Assembly: GCF_003259675.1 (NCBI RefSeq)
Contig: NZ_PZJG01000011.1
Span: 1 to 36,614, forward strand
Length of the DNA: 36,614 nucleotides
Origin: Macrococcoides bohemicum
Lineage (GTDB): Bacteria > Bacillota > Bacilli > Staphylococcales > Staphylococcaceae
Direction of reading: 5' to 3'
Position 1 is the first letter of the stretch, and each line of letters opens with the position of its first letter. The notes under the pieces were generated by a model. That model did no database searches and was not told the DNA's origin. It saw only the letters and a program-made list of their open reading frames with translations. This document shows positions 1 to 11,776 of the stretch, one piece after another. A program made the translations under genes and the position numbers.

Positions 1-8
1 TATATATT

Positions 9-124
9 GCCCGGCAACGTCCTACTCTCGCGGATCGTAAGACCAACTACCATCGGCGCTAGAGAGCTTAACTTCTGTGTTCGGTATGGGAACAGGTGTG
101 ACCTCTCTGCCATCGTCACCAGAC
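9..124 (-). rRNA. rrf: 5S ribosomal RNA, solitary copy after lysS
   Basis: 5S rRNA of the large ribosomal subunit. Read on the minus strand it begins GTCTGGTGAC and ends GTTGCCGGGC plus an A; these ends pair as helix I, and the internal ACACCTGTTCCCAT segment is typical of Firmicute 5S. The gene is identical over positions 8-127 to the copy at the right end of the window. Its upstream neighbour is lysS rather than 23S rRNA, so it is not the tail of a normal 16S-23S-5S unit. A strong promoter lies about 130 bp upstream. From what I recall of S. aureus, a 5S gene also follows lysS at the head of a tRNA/rRNA array; the sequence beyond the left edge is not visible. The exact ends are good to one or two bases. 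Confidence 0.95.
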
Positions 125-252
125 AAATTTTCAATACTTATATAAGTATAACAGCTTCGAAGATTATTTCAATAGTAAATTTTACACTGCGTTCATGAAC
201 TTTACAATTGATTAACTTTCTTAATATGCCACTCGTTGTAAGCGACTTTTTA

Positions 253-281
253 ATAATACGTAATTTGAATTGTAAAGTCAA
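253..281 (-). promoter_or_regulatory. Sigma-A promoter for the solitary 5S gene
   Basis: On the minus strand a -35 TTGACT (276-281) and a -10 TATTAT (253-258) are separated by exactly 17 bp. Each hexamer matches consensus at five of six positions. It lies just downstream of the lysS terminator, so the 5S and whatever follows beyond the window edge can be transcribed independently of the folate-lysS operon. A 14-bp palindrome (135-148) sits between it and the 5S 5' end and could fold in the precursor RNA. Confidence 0.8.
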
Positions 282-344
282 CGCTTTTTCTTTATTTTTT
301 TCTATTTTTTAAAAGAAAGTAAATTCTGATAATTTTTACAGAAT

Positions 345-387
345 AAAAAAGACTCTAAATCCTTGATAAATAAGGATTTAGAGTCTT
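345..387 (-). terminator. Rho-independent terminator of the folP-lysS operon
   Basis: A perfect 16-bp stem (349-364 paired with 372-387, 7-nt loop) is followed on the minus strand by a T run (344-350). It starts about 15 bp after the lysS stop codon and separates lysS from the 5S promoter. Confidence 0.9.
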
Positions 388-401
388 TAAGTATGATTCG
401 A

Positions 402-2907
<2,506 letters not shown>

Positions 2908-2917
2908 ATACTTACCC

Positions 2918-3394
2918 TCACTTATAAATTCTTACATCCGGGTCCAAAGTTACGATATCACTTATCTTTTTATTTAATACTGGATGAATTGCCTGCGAGG
3001 CAATTTCATTCAGAGGAATTAATACAAAACTTCTCTCATGCATAAATGGATGTGGTACTTTTAATCGCTCACTATCCATTACTAAATCATCAAACAATAC
3101 AATATCTAAATCGATTGTTCTCGGTCCCCAGTGAATCTTGCGAACACGATTGAGCTTTAATTCAATTGCCTGAATATTGTCTAACAATTCTATCGGTGAC
3201 AAATTGGTTTCTAGTGCGACAACACCATTCAAAAAGTCATCTTGCTCAACACCACCTACTGGCGCTGTTTCGTAAAGACTTGAAATCTTCGTCACCTTTG
3301 TCTCTGGAAGAGTATTTAACAAGTTCAAAGCATCGTTAATTTGTCGTTCTCTATCACCCATATTACTGCCAAAGCTTAAATATACTGTCGTCAT
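2918..3394 (-). CDS. folK: 2-amino-4-hydroxy-6-hydroxymethyldihydropteridine pyrophosphokinase
   Basis: Transfers pyrophosphate from ATP to 6-hydroxymethyl-dihydropterin, giving the substrate that FolP joins to p-aminobenzoate in folate synthesis. The 158-residue protein shows the N-terminal SFGSNMGDR, the central [10 protein letters not shown] (Mg and ATP binding) and the [16 protein letters not shown] signature. Its ATG at 3394 follows the folB stop by two bases, and its GAGGTAG ribosome site lies inside the end of folB, which suggests translational coupling. It is the third gene of the folate cluster. Confidence 0.97.
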   Translation of the reverse strand: MTTVYLSFGSNMGDRERQINDALNLLNTLPETKVTKISSLYETAPVGGVEQDDFLNGVVALETNLSPIELLDNIQAIELKLNRVRKIHWGPRTIDLDIVLFDDLVMDSERLKVPHPFMHERSFVLIPLNEIASQAIHPVLNKKISDIVTLDPDVRIYK

Positions 3395-3396
3395 AA

Positions 3397-4561
<1,165 letters not shown>

Positions 4562-4563
4562 TC

Positions 4564-4572
4564 ATTATAACA
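4564..4572 (-). promoter_or_regulatory. Extended -10 promoter of the folP operon
   Basis: TGTTATAAT on the minus strand is a perfect TATAAT with the extended TGn element. It sits between the cysK terminator and the folP ribosome site, and the 5' leader would be about 20 nt. The -35 region is poor (TATTTT at 17-bp spacing), which is common for extended -10 promoters. Confidence 0.6.
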
Positions 4573-4579
4573 AAATTAC

Positions 4580-4617
4580 TATAATAAAAATAAGACTGAG
4601 ACTTTTCGTCTCAGTCT
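4580..4617 (-). terminator. Rho-independent terminator of cysK
   Basis: A perfect 10-bp stem (4593-4602 with 4608-4617, loop 4603-4607) is followed on the minus strand by TTATTTTTATTAT. It lies 14 bp after the cysK stop and insulates cysK from folP. Confidence 0.85.
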
Positions 4618-4630
4618 ATATTGATATGAA

Positions 4631-5566
4631 TTAGTCCTGAAGGTTCGCAAATAAAGGTGTAGATAAATATCGTTCTCCGTTACTTGGTAAAATTGCTACG
4701 ACATTCTTACCACTACCTAATTCAACCGCTTTATCTATTGCCGCTTTAATTGCTGCTCCAGAAGAAATACCAGCTAATATTCCTTCTTCACGTGCTACTA
4801 AACGACTTGTCTCCATCGCTTCCTCATTTGTAACTTGCGTAATGCCTGTGTAAATTTCAGCGTTTAACGTTTTAGGTACAAATCCTGCACCAATACCCTG
4901 GATTTTATGCGGCCCTGGCTGTCCACCACTTAATACTGGTGAATCAGTTGGTTCTACTGCAATAATTTCAACATCTGGATTGTGTGCTTTTAATACTGCA
5001 CCGGCTCCTGATAAAGTACCACCAGTACCAACTCCTGAAATAAATGCATCAATTGATAATCCTTCCATCGCTTTAACAATTTCAGGACCCGTCGTTAATT
5101 TATGCACTTCAGGATTCGACATATTCTCGAATTGCTGTGGCATAAAGTAACCGTGCTCATCTTTTAGTTCATTTGCTTTTGCAATCGCACCTTTCATACC
5201 TTCAACACCCGGTGTTAACACTAACGTTGCACCGTATGCTTTAAGCAATGTACGACGCTCCTGACTCATTGTATCAGGCATCACTAAAGTAGCTTTGTAA
5301 CCTTTTGCTGCTGCGACCATCGCTAAACCAATCCCTGTGTTACCTGAAGTCGGCTCTACTATATTATCTCCTGGTTTAATGATTCCTTCTTTTTCAGCAG
5401 CTTCGATCATCGCTAAAGCAATTCTATCTTTCACTGAACTACCTGGGTTTTGATACTCTAATTTCACATATACATCTGCAGCACCTTCAGGCACAACATT
5501 GTTTAATTTCACTAATGGCGTATTTCCAATTAAATCAGTAACGCGTTCCACTCTTAATGACATCAT
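4631..5566 (-). CDS. cysK: Cysteine synthase (O-acetylserine sulfhydrylase)
   Basis: PLP enzyme that makes L-cysteine from O-acetylserine and sulfide. It has the PLP-lysine motif PGSSVKDR (Lys at about residue 46), the substrate loop [12 protein letters not shown], the PLP-phosphate loop [12 protein letters not shown] and the C-terminal GISSGAA. The start is one of two adjacent ATGs (5566 or 5563) that lie 5 and 8 nt after GGAGG; the TTG at 5578 overlaps the ribosome site and is rejected. The product is about 311 residues, normal for the family. The gene is monocistronic: it is followed by its own terminator and preceded by a short region with a possible CymR half-site. In Bacillus and Staphylococcus, CymR controls cysK in response to cysteine supply. 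Confidence 0.97.
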   Translation of the reverse strand: MMSLRVERVTDLIGNTPLVKLNNVVPEGAADVYVKLEYQNPGSSVKDRIALAMIEAAEKEGIIKPGDNIVEPTSGNTGIGLAMVAAAKGYKATLVMPDTMSQERRTLLKAYGATLVLTPGVEGMKGAIAKANELKDEHGYFMPQQFENMSNPEVHKLTTGPEIVKAMEGLSIDAFISGVGTGGTLSGAGAVLKAHNPDVEIIAVEPTDSPVLSGGQPGPHKIQGIGAGFVPKTLNAEIYTGITQVTNEEAMETSRLVAREEGILAGISSGAAIKAAIDKAVELGSGKNVVAILPSNGERYLSTPLFANLQD

Positions 5567-5604
5567 ATTTTCCTCCAAATTGTAAAATTATTCTTACTTT
5601 TTTC

Positions 5605-5619
5605 ATCGGAATAAGTATA
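5605..5619 (-). promoter_or_regulatory. Possible cysK promoter overlapped by a CymR-like half-site
   Basis: On the minus strand a TATACT (5614-5619) could serve as the -10 of cysK, although no good -35 is visible. It runs into ATTCCGAT (5605-5612), which matches the conserved half (ATTCCNAT) of the CymR box as I recall it. The other half of the box matches poorly. The position over the -10 would suit repression. This is a tentative call. Confidence 0.3.
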
Positions 5620-5651
5620 TCAAAATTAACATTTAAATAAAAATAATCCGT

Positions 5652-6524
5652 TTACGCGATGATGCTACGTAACTCGTCAGGTGTAAAATTATATTTCTCA
5701 CGACAGAAATGACATTCAACTTCTGCGCCGCCATCTTCTTCTATCATGGATTCAACTTCTGCTTCACCGAGTCCTTTGATTGCAGTTAAGAATTTCTCTT
5801 TGCCACAATTACACTTAAACTCAATTGGCATCGTATCGATAATACGAATATTATCTTCACCCAATATCTCTTCTAAAATTTGTTCAGGTGATAACCCTTT
5901 ATCAATCAGATTAGAGATGGGTTCCATATTGTTAATGCGTTCTTCTAAAAACGAAATCGTTTCTTCGCTGGCAAATGGCAATAACTGAATAATAAATCCA
6001 CCGGCTGCCTGTGTTAATTCTTCAGGTGTACACAACACGCCTAAGCCAACTGCTGCCGGTACCTGTTCACTTGTTGCAAAATAGTAGGCAAAATCTTCTG
6101 CGATTTCTCCGTTATGAATTTCTGTTGAACCAGTAAAATAATCTCGCATACCGATATCTTTAACGACATTAATATAACCACTGCGCCCTACCGCTTCACC
6201 AACATCCATTTTTCCCGGTCTAATCGATTCCACCTGTACATGAGGATTTTGAACATAACCACGTACTTCACCTTTTGCATTTGCGTCAACAACAATTTGA
6301 CCAAGTGGCCCACCACCGTTAATTGTTACCGTTAATTTCTCTTCGTTCTTAAGCATCGCACCCATCATTGCACCAACTGTCAAAGTACGACCAAGCGCAG
6401 CAGTACCAACACGCCACGTATCATGTTTTTCCCTTGCAGTTTCGACTAAATTTGTTGTTCTTACACTAAATGCACGCACTTCATCATTAAATGCTAATGC
6501 TCTTACTAAATAATCTTTCGTCAT
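5652..6524 (-). CDS. hslO: Hsp33 redox-regulated holdase chaperone
   Basis: Cytoplasmic chaperone switched on by oxidation: a zinc-bound cysteine cluster forms disulfides under oxidative and heat stress and exposes a binding surface for unfolded proteins. The 290-residue protein ends with that cluster intact, CNC (C238, C240) and CHFC (C271, C274). The ATG at 6524 follows an AGGAG site by 7-8 nt. It lies between ftsH and cysK, as in S. aureus; the Bacillus coaX (yacB) gene that stands between ftsH and hslO there is absent. The ftsH terminator lies directly upstream and no clear promoter is visible, so expression may rely on read-through or a weak promoter in the ftsH end. Confidence 0.97.
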   Translation of the reverse strand: MTKDYLVRALAFNDEVRAFSVRTTNLVETAREKHDTWRVGTAALGRTLTVGAMMGAMLKNEEKLTVTINGGGPLGQIVVDANAKGEVRGYVQNPHVQVESIRPGKMDVGEAVGRSGYINVVKDIGMRDYFTGSTEIHNGEIAEDFAYYFATSEQVPAAVGLGVLCTPEELTQAAGGFIIQLLPFASEETISFLEERINNMEPISNLIDKGLSPEQILEEILGEDNIRIIDTMPIEFKCNCGKEKFLTAIKGLGEAEVESMIEEDGGAEVECHFCREKYNFTPDELRSIIA

Positions 6525-6540
6525 TCTTTTTCTCCTTTTA

Positions 6541-6578
6541 AAAAGAGGCGGATTCGAAGCAACGCTTCTTCTCCGCCT
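6541..6578 (-). terminator. Terminator between ftsH and hslO
   Basis: Two nested stems, AGGCGGA/TCCGCCT (6546-6552 with 6572-6578) and GAAGC/GCTTC (6556-6560 with 6564-6568), are followed by a T-rich tract on the minus strand. The T tract runs into the hslO ribosome site, so terminator read-through and hslO translation share sequence. Confidence 0.75.
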
Positions 6579-6584
6579 TCAATT

Positions 6585-8660
6585 TTAGAATTTATCTTTG
6601 TCTAATTTATCAACTTTTGGTTCTGGTTCATTTTCCGATTCATCGATTGGCGCGTCAGGATTTTTTAATTGTTCCTTAACTTCTTCGTATGAAGAACCTG
6701 CGTCCTCTGAATCATTACCTTCAACATCTTTAACTGTCACTCTAGAATCATCGGTATTATCTACAACTACTTCTTTTTCTTTCATGTGATATAGATGTGA
6801 ATCATCATAGCTTACTTCCGGTAAAGTACCGTCAACGAATAAACTATTGATTTGGTTTGCTACTAATGTTTCTTCTGTCAATAATGTCTTCGCAATTAAA
6901 TCAAGTTTATCCTGATGTTTAAGAAGGATTTCTTTACATCTTGCATAACTTTCTTTAATAATGCGTTGAACTTCAAGATCAATTTCATACGCAATCTGAT
7001 CTGAGTAGTTCGGTTCATGACCCATGTCACGACCTAAGAATACTTCTCCTTGCGTTTGACCGAATTGTAATGGTCCAAGCTTATCACTCATACCATATTC
7101 AGTTACCATCTTACGTGCAATACCTGTTGCACGCTGGAAGTCATTATGCGCACCTGTAGATACTTCACCGAATGTGATTTCTTCTGCTACACGTCCACCT
7201 AATAATCCGACAATCTTATCTAATAATTCAGGTTTAGTCATAAAATAACGATCTTGTTTCGGTAACATCATCGCATATCCACCAGCTTGACCACGTGGCA
7301 CGATTGTAACTTTATGTACCATTTCTGCTTCATCTAATACACAACCGATAATTGTATGTCCCGCTTCATGCCATGCAACGATATTTCTTTCTTTCTCAGA
7401 AATAACACGTGATTTCTTCGCTGGGCCTGCAATAACACGGTCTGTTGCTTCATCAATATCACGCATATCAATCTTCGCCTTACCTTGACGTGCAGCGACA
7501 AGCGCTGCTTCGTTTAATAAGTTCTCTAAGTCTGCACCAGAGAAACCAGGTGTACGTTGACTTAAAGCTTTTAAATCTACTGTTTCATCAAGTGGTTTAT
7601 TACGCGCATGTACTTTAAGTACTGCTTCACGGCCTTTAACATCCGGAGCTCCAACTTGAATTTGACGGTCAAAACGTCCAGGACGTAATAACGCTGGATC
7701 TAAAATATCAGGTCTGTTTGTCGCAGCAATCATAATGATGCCTTCGTTCTCACCGAAACCATCCATCTCAACTAATAATTGGTTCAATGTTTGTTCACGT
7801 TCATCGTGCCCACCACCGACACCAGCACCACGCTGACGTCCTACTGCATCAATCTCATCGATGAAAATGATACATGGCGCATTTTTCTTAGCATTTTCGA
7901 ACAGGTCACGTACACGACTGGCACCGACACCGACGAACATTTCAACGAAGTCAGAACCACTGATAGAGAAGAATGGCACGCCCGCTTCACCAGCAACTGC
8001 ACGCGCGATTAACGTTTTACCTGTACCTGGAGGTCCTACTAAAAGCACACCTTTAGGAATACGTGCGCCCATTTTCACAAATTTACGATTATCTTTTAAG
8101 AAATCTACAATTTCAATTAATTCTGCTTTCTCTTCATCTGCTCCAGCTACATCTTTAAAGCGCACTTTTTTCTTTTTATCATCATAGAGCTTCGCTTTAG
8201 ACTTACCGAAGTTCATAACACGGCCACCACCACCGCCGCCTTGTGATTGAGATAGGAAGAAAATAAAGACAAATGCTAATAATAATAATGGAATTAATGT
8301 ACTTAACATACCTAAAAATACATTTTCTTTATCAGCTGGCTTTATATCAAATTTCAAATCACCATCTTGCTCTTCAGCAATTTTAGTGATTTTATCTAAA
8401 TCTTTTTGGTTGTTATACATCAATACTGATGTAAATGTTTCATTTGGTTTAGCACCTTTTAATGTTCCCTTGACTAAATATACATCTTGTCCAGGCTGGA
8501 TCGTCATTTCTTTAACATTACCTTTTTCCAGCTGAGACATTAACTTCGTGTATGTCATCTGTTTTGGCATCGAACCCGTGCCATTAATCATTGAAAACAC
8601 ACCGAATAAGACGATACCTATTAGTGTTACCATCAATATACTACGAAAGGCTTTTTGCAT
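6585..8660 (-). CDS. ftsH: ATP-dependent zinc metalloprotease FtsH
   Basis: Membrane-anchored AAA+ hexamer that extracts and degrades misfolded membrane proteins and regulators. The 691-residue protein has a first membrane helix at about residues 7-24, an external domain, a second helix at about 114-137, a glycine-rich linker (141-146), Walker A GPPGTGKT (209-216), Walker [12 protein letters not shown] (about 264-274), the second region of homology [17 protein letters not shown], and zinc site HEAGH (431-435). The C terminus beyond about 640 is acidic and low in complexity. The ATG at 8660 has AGGAGG 9 nt upstream. It follows tilS-hpt, the conserved order in Bacilli. A candidate extended -10 lies in the 125-bp gap upstream. 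Confidence 0.98.
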   Translation of the reverse strand: MQKAFRSILMVTLIGIVLFGVFSMINGTGSMPKQMTYTKLMSQLEKGNVKEMTIQPGQDVYLVKGTLKGAKPNETFTSVLMYNNQKDLDKITKIAEEQDGDLKFDIKPADKENVFLGMLSTLIPLLLLAFVFIFFLSQSQGGGGGGRVMNFGKSKAKLYDDKKKKVRFKDVAGADEEKAELIEIVDFLKDNRKFVKMGARIPKGVLLVGPPGTGKTLIARAVAGEAGVPFFSISGSDFVEMFVGVGASRVRDLFENAKKNAPCIIFIDEIDAVGRQRGAGVGGGHDEREQTLNQLLVEMDGFGENEGIIMIAATNRPDILDPALLRPGRFDRQIQVGAPDVKGREAVLKVHARNKPLDETVDLKALSQRTPGFSGADLENLLNEAALVAARQGKAKIDMRDIDEATDRVIAGPAKKSRVISEKERNIVAWHEAGHTIIGCVLDEAEMVHKVTIVPRGQAGGYAMMLPKQDRYFMTKPELLDKIVGLLGGRVAEEITFGEVSTGAHNDFQRATGIARKMVTEYGMSDKLGPLQFGQTQGEVFLGRDMGHEPNYSDQIAYEIDLEVQRIIKESYARCKEILLKHQDKLDLIAKTLLTEETLVANQINSLFVDGTLPEVSYDDSHLYHMKEKEVVVDNTDDSRVTVKDVEGNDSEDAGSSYEEVKEQLKNPDAPIDESENEPEPKVDKLDKDKF

Positions 8661-8698
8661 TCACGTTGTCCTCCTACCTATTTGTAAAGCTAACAAAG

Positions 8699-8707
8699 AT
8701 TTTAACA
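8699..8707 (-). promoter_or_regulatory. Candidate extended -10 promoter of ftsH
   Basis: TGTTAAAAT on the minus strand, about 40 bp before the ftsH start, fits TGnTATAAT with one mismatch. No -35 is found at normal spacing (TTGAAC is 14 bp away). The same nonamer occurs upstream of glmU. Confidence 0.35.
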
Positions 8708-8785
8708 TAATAAATGTTGTTCAATCTACTAATTAAACTTACACAATTTTTACAAATTTTATTTTCTTTTCAGTGCAATGCTTCA

Positions 8786-9325
8786 CTATTTAGTATAAAC
8801 TTCTTCTTTTAATAATCCAATGTATGGCAGATTACGATATTTTTCCTGATAATCTAACCCATAACCTACAACGAAATCATCAGGAATCTTCTCACCTACA
8901 TATTTTGCCTCAATATCTACTTTGCGGCGTGTAGGCTTATCTAATAATGTTACGATTTCAATTGAATTCGCTTTGCGATATTTTAATAAATCAACGATTG
9001 CATTAAGCGTTGTTCCAGTTTCTAAAATATCTTCGATAATAATAATATCGCGCCCTTCAACAGAAACGTCTAGATCTTTTAAAATTTTAACTTCTCCTGT
9101 TGATTCTGTGCCGCCATGATAAGATGAAACATCCATAAATTCCATTTCAACATGTGTATCAATATGTTTAATTAAGTCGGCCATAAATAGAATAGATCCT
9201 TTTAAAATTCCGACACATAAAGGTAGCTTACCTTCATAATCAGCAGTAATTTCTTTTCCAAGACGCTCACAAGCTGATTCAATCTGTTCTTTTGTTAATA
9301 CAATTGATTCAATATCATTATGCAT
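8786..9325 (-). CDS. hpt: Hypoxanthine(-guanine) phosphoribosyltransferase
   Basis: Purine salvage enzyme that joins hypoxanthine or guanine to PRPP, giving IMP or GMP. The 179-residue protein has the type I PRTase PRPP-binding motif [15 protein letters not shown] at about residues 93-107 and the flexible-loop [10 protein letters not shown] segment. The ATG at 9325 has AGGAG 9 nt upstream, and that site overlaps the end of tilS, which lies 3 bp away. The tilS-hpt-ftsH order is conserved across Bacilli. Its PRPP comes from Prs, also encoded in this window. Confidence 0.97.
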   Translation of the reverse strand: MHNDIESIVLTKEQIESACERLGKEITADYEGKLPLCVGILKGSILFMADLIKHIDTHVEMEFMDVSSYHGGTESTGEVKILKDLDVSVEGRDIIIIEDILETGTTLNAIVDLLKYRKANSIEIVTLLDKPTRRKVDIEAKYVGEKIPDDFVVGYGLDYQEKYRNLPYIGLLKEEVYTK

Positions 9326-9328
9326 GAT

Positions 9329-10552
9329 TTAGTTCTCCTTTGTAATTGTTATTTTATTATTGAAAGGGTGATGGTTAGATTTATAATGGCCAATCGCTAT
9401 TACTTCGTCTTCAACACAAATGATCGGTACTTTCGGACGGTCATAGACAGATACTTTTAAATCTTTAAGAATTCGTGCTACTTTTTGATGCATACCATTC
9501 ATTCGGATGACATCTCCATCTTTTCTTGTTCGAATTGTGATTGGGCCAATTTCATCTTTAATCTCTATTTTATAATCATTAAAGTAATATTTCCCGGGTG
9601 AAACCACTTCTAAATAGTCATCAGTCTTTTCATTTTTATTTCGTACTATCAATTTATCATATGCAATTTGAATATGCCAACCTGGAGCGATGTCAAACGA
9701 AGCGTGCTTCGCTTCACTTTGAAGTACACGTATTATTTCGTTTAACAAACTATAGCTTACAGTATATTGTGCAACATATCTCTGAATAAATGTAAGCAGT
9801 ACTTTTTGAATGACTAATCGATTTTCTTCTGACAACTTATATCGTGATAATGCATTATTTTCAATATCCATTTTATAACGCTCAACGTGTAAGTCGATTA
9901 AATCATCTACATCTTCCATATAATCAGCTAAATTCAATAACTGATGCTTATCTATTGAAGAATCATCTAATACTTTGAATACATCATTACGAATAAAGTT
10001 TCTTAAATATTTGCTGTCTGCATTCGATGCATCTGTCATATATGGCACATTAAATTCATGTGCATACTCTATTAATTCAGCTTTACTCACATTTATTAAA
10101 GGACGCATTAGTCGATAACCATCACGTATAACCACTTGCTGAATATTTATCGGTTGATAGTGGTATCGATTCGTCATTAGTCTAAAAAATATCGTTTCGA
10201 GCTGATCATCTTTATGGTGCGCTGTTAATAAACAGTCAATATGCTTTATATTAATTTGTGTTTCGAAAAAATGGTATCTAATATCTCGTGCTTTACGCTG
10301 GATACTTTTGTTCGGGTTAAATGCGTTTTTAGGAATCGTATAAGTAATTAATTCGATATTATGCTGCTTACAATATGCTTGAATCATTTTTTCTTCTTCA
10401 TCTGATACGTCACGTAACTGATGATTAACATGCAATACATATAACTTCTTATGATGGTTTAATACGTTCACCTTATCGAGCAATACCATGCTATCGACGC
10501 CACCCGAAACAGCAACCGCTATGGTGTCATATTCATTCCATAAACATTCCAA
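9329..10552 (-). CDS. tilS: tRNA(Ile)-lysidine synthase
   Basis: Converts the anticodon C34 of tRNA(Ile2) to lysidine with ATP and lysine, switching recognition from AUG to AUA; the enzyme is essential in most bacteria. The N-terminal PP-loop SGGVDS is at residues 16-21, followed by the HVNH segment, and a C-terminal TilS domain (about 310-400) contains RTRKDGD and the KVARILKD stretch. The start appears to be TTG at 10552: the frame has no nearby ATG, an in-frame stop lies 15 bp upstream, and GAGGTGGTGAG precedes it. At 407 residues it is slightly shorter than the Bacillus enzyme. It follows the yabR terminator by only about 25 bp, so it may depend partly on read-through. Confidence 0.93.
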   Translation of the reverse strand: MECLWNEYDTIAVAVSGGVDSMVLLDKVNVLNHHKKLYVLHVNHQLRDVSDEEEKMIQAYCKQHNIELITYTIPKNAFNPNKSIQRKARDIRYHFFETQINIKHIDCLLTAHHKDDQLETIFFRLMTNRYHYQPINIQQVVIRDGYRLMRPLINVSKAELIEYAHEFNVPYMTDASNADSKYLRNFIRNDVFKVLDDSSIDKHQLLNLADYMEDVDDLIDLHVERYKMDIENNALSRYKLSEENRLVIQKVLLTFIQRYVAQYTVSYSLLNEIIRVLQSEAKHASFDIAPGWHIQIAYDKLIVRNKNEKTDDYLEVVSPGKYYFNDYKIEIKDEIGPITIRTRKDGDVIRMNGMHQKVARILKDLKVSVYDRPKVPIICVEDEVIAIGHYKSNHHPFNNKITITKEN

Positions 10553-10570
10553 AATCTCACCACCTCAACA

Positions 10571-10602
10571 AAAGAAGAGCTCAGGGTCAGACCCTAGCTC
10601 TT
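10571..10602 (-). terminator. Terminator after yabR
   Basis: AAGAGCT/AGCTCTT plus AGGGT/ACCCT arms (10575-10587 with 10591-10602, one bulged base, 3-nt loop) are followed by CTTTTGTTG on the minus strand. The T tract is imperfect, which suggests partial termination before tilS. Confidence 0.7.
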
Positions 10603-10622
10603 AATTTAGATAAACAAACGTA

Positions 10623-11009
10623 TTAACGCTTTGATCCTCTTCCACCACGACGTGACTCTGTTTGACGTTTAATTGAAGTTAGTCGATCTTCACTGTCTTT
10701 TAAGAAATTTGATAATTTTTTTTCAAAGTCTTCAGGCTTTTTCTCAACTTTTGGCGGTGCAGGTTTTCTTGGGCGTTCTTTTGCTTTTTTAATTGAAAGG
10801 CTAATCTTTCCATCATCACCAATTGTTAATACTTTAACTTCTACTTCATCGCCAACTTTTAAATGTTCAGCAATATTTTCTACGTAACTATCTGCAACTT
10901 CACTAATGTGAACTAGTCCGCTTTTGCCTTCTGGTAACTCAACGAATGCACCGAAATTTTTAACGCCTGTAACTTTACCTTTTAATTTGTTTCCAACTTC
11001 AATTGCCAT
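10623..11009 (-). CDS. yabR: S1-domain RNA-binding protein (YabR family)
   Basis: A single S1 domain fills residues 1-75 (VGNKLKGKVTGVKNFGAFVEL ... GLVHISEV ... GDEVEVKVL ... KISLSIKKA), followed by a basic, proline- and lysine-rich tail that ends in arginine and glycine. The family binds RNA and is related to the polynucleotide phosphorylase S1 domain; its exact role is not established. The best ribosome site (GGAGG) lies 13 nt before the ATG at 11009, which is unusually far. It has its own near-consensus promoter and a terminator, so it is a single-gene unit. In Bacillus, spoIIE follows here; it is absent. Confidence 0.9.
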   Translation of the reverse strand: MAIEVGNKLKGKVTGVKNFGAFVELPEGKSGLVHISEVADSYVENIAEHLKVGDEVEVKVLTIGDDGKISLSIKKAKERPRKPAPPKVEKKPEDFEKKLSNFLKDSEDRLTSIKRQTESRRGGRGSKR

Positions 11010-11050
11010 AAGTTTAATAAATCCTCCCGATTAATTCTTCATAATATATC

Positions 11051-11079
11051 ATTATATGCTTGATTTTCTCTTTTTACAA
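11051..11079 (-). promoter_or_regulatory. Sigma-A promoter of yabR
   Basis: On the minus strand TTGTAA (11074-11079) and a perfect TATAAT (11051-11056) are separated by 17 bp. A 22-bp near-perfect palindrome (11076-11097) overlaps the -35, making this promoter a likely target of a dimeric regulator. Confidence 0.8.
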
Positions 11080-11097
11080 CTTGATTAATCAAATTGT
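11076..11097. promoter_or_regulatory. 22-bp palindrome over the yabR -35 (candidate operator)
   Basis: The sequence has a perfect 12-bp core, TTGATTAATCAA (11081-11092), and flanking ACAA/TTGT arms with one mismatched pair. On the minus strand it is followed by A residues, not T, so it does not look like the missing divIC terminator. I cannot assign it to a known regulator. Confidence 0.45.
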
Positions 11098-11111
11098 CTG
11101 TGAAGTCTGAC

Positions 11112-11495
11112 TTATTCAGTTCCATCTTCCTTTTTATCTTTTTCAGGAATCTTAAAGATTACTTCTCCATCATTACTCAAGAAATATTCACTACGCGCAA
11201 TCTTTTCAATATATTCTTTACTATTAAGCTGTTTTAAACGTTCTTTCAGTGCGATTTCTTTATCTTTAAGTTTTTCCAGTTCGACAGTTTGTTTCGCTTG
11301 TTCCTGCTTCAAAGCTCTATTTGTATTCATTTGCATAAAGAGAAGTAACATTAAAAATAATAAGATAGCAAGAAGAATACCCCCAAAAACTGTCATACGT
11401 TTCCTTACAATCTTGCTACTTTTACGATTCAATCGATTAATGCGAGCCTGTTCCTTCGTGTATTCATTTTCAATTTTACGTACTTCTTTAGCCAT
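11112..11495 (-). CDS. divIC: Septum formation initiator DivIC (FtsB-like)
   Basis: Bitopic division protein that works with FtsL and DivIB at the septum. The 127-residue product has a basic cytoplasmic N terminus, one membrane helix at about residues 35-55 and an external coiled coil at about 57-92 (lysine- and glutamate-rich heptads), ending in the conserved EYIEKIARSEYFLSNDGEVIF stretch. I chose the ATG at 11495, 8 nt after GGAG; the GTG at 11504 overlaps that site. It is the last gene of the pth-to-divIC cluster, 11 bp after rqcP. Bacillus has the sporulation genes yabP and yabQ between these two; they are absent. Confidence 0.95.
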   Translation of the reverse strand: MAKEVRKIENEYTKEQARINRLNRKSSKIVRKRMTVFGGILLAILLFLMLLLFMQMNTNRALKQEQAKQTVELEKLKDKEIALKERLKQLNSKEYIEKIARSEYFLSNDGEVIFKIPEKDKKEDGTE

Positions 11496-11506
11496 ACGTA
11501 ACACTC

Positions 11507-11776
11507 CTACTCAAAAGGCTGTTCAATTTTTTCTTCTTTTTTTACTTCAAACATCCCTTTTGCATTATCTTTTGTTGCATGTTCTTTCAAGTCTGTGACT
11601 TCAACCGTAATGATGCGTTGTCCTAAACGTACTTCTAATTCATCACCAACAGCTACAGTGCTTGAAGCCTTCGCAACATTACCATTGATTTTAATTCTAC
11701 CTTGGTCACTCACTTCTTTTGCTAACGTACGACGTTTAATTAAACGTGATACTTTTAAATATTTATCGAGTCTCAT
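11507..11776 (-). CDS. rqcP: S4-domain ribosome quality control protein RqcP
   Basis: An 89-residue S4 RNA-binding protein (MRLDKYLKVSRLIKRR at the N terminus, KINGNVAKASSTVAVGDEL in the middle). The family member in B. subtilis (YabO/RqcP) acts with RqcH on 50S subunits carrying stalled peptidyl-tRNA to promote alanine tailing. The ATG at 11776 lies 14 bp inside the end of mazG, so translation is probably coupled. It sits with pth in the same transcription unit, so two ways of handling stalled peptidyl-tRNA are encoded together. Confidence 0.93.
   Translation of the reverse strand: MRLDKYLKVSRLIKRRTLAKEVSDQGRIKINGNVAKASSTVAVGDELEVRLGQRIITVEVTDLKEHATKDNAKGMFEVKKEEKIEQPFE

Noticed and set aside
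7-198. A small reading frame across the 5S gene
   Set aside because: It reads antisense through 5S rRNA and is an accident of sequence; the same applies to the frame over the right-hand 5S (36255-36542).
7779-8187. Plus-strand open frames inside ftsH, and similar ones inside mfd, murJ-like and metG
   Set aside because: They are shadows of strongly conserved minus-strand genes and show no ribosome site or recognisable product.
11076-11097. The palindrome as a terminator of the pth-divIC operon
   Set aside because: On the minus strand it is followed by AAAAAG rather than T residues, and it overlaps a good promoter.
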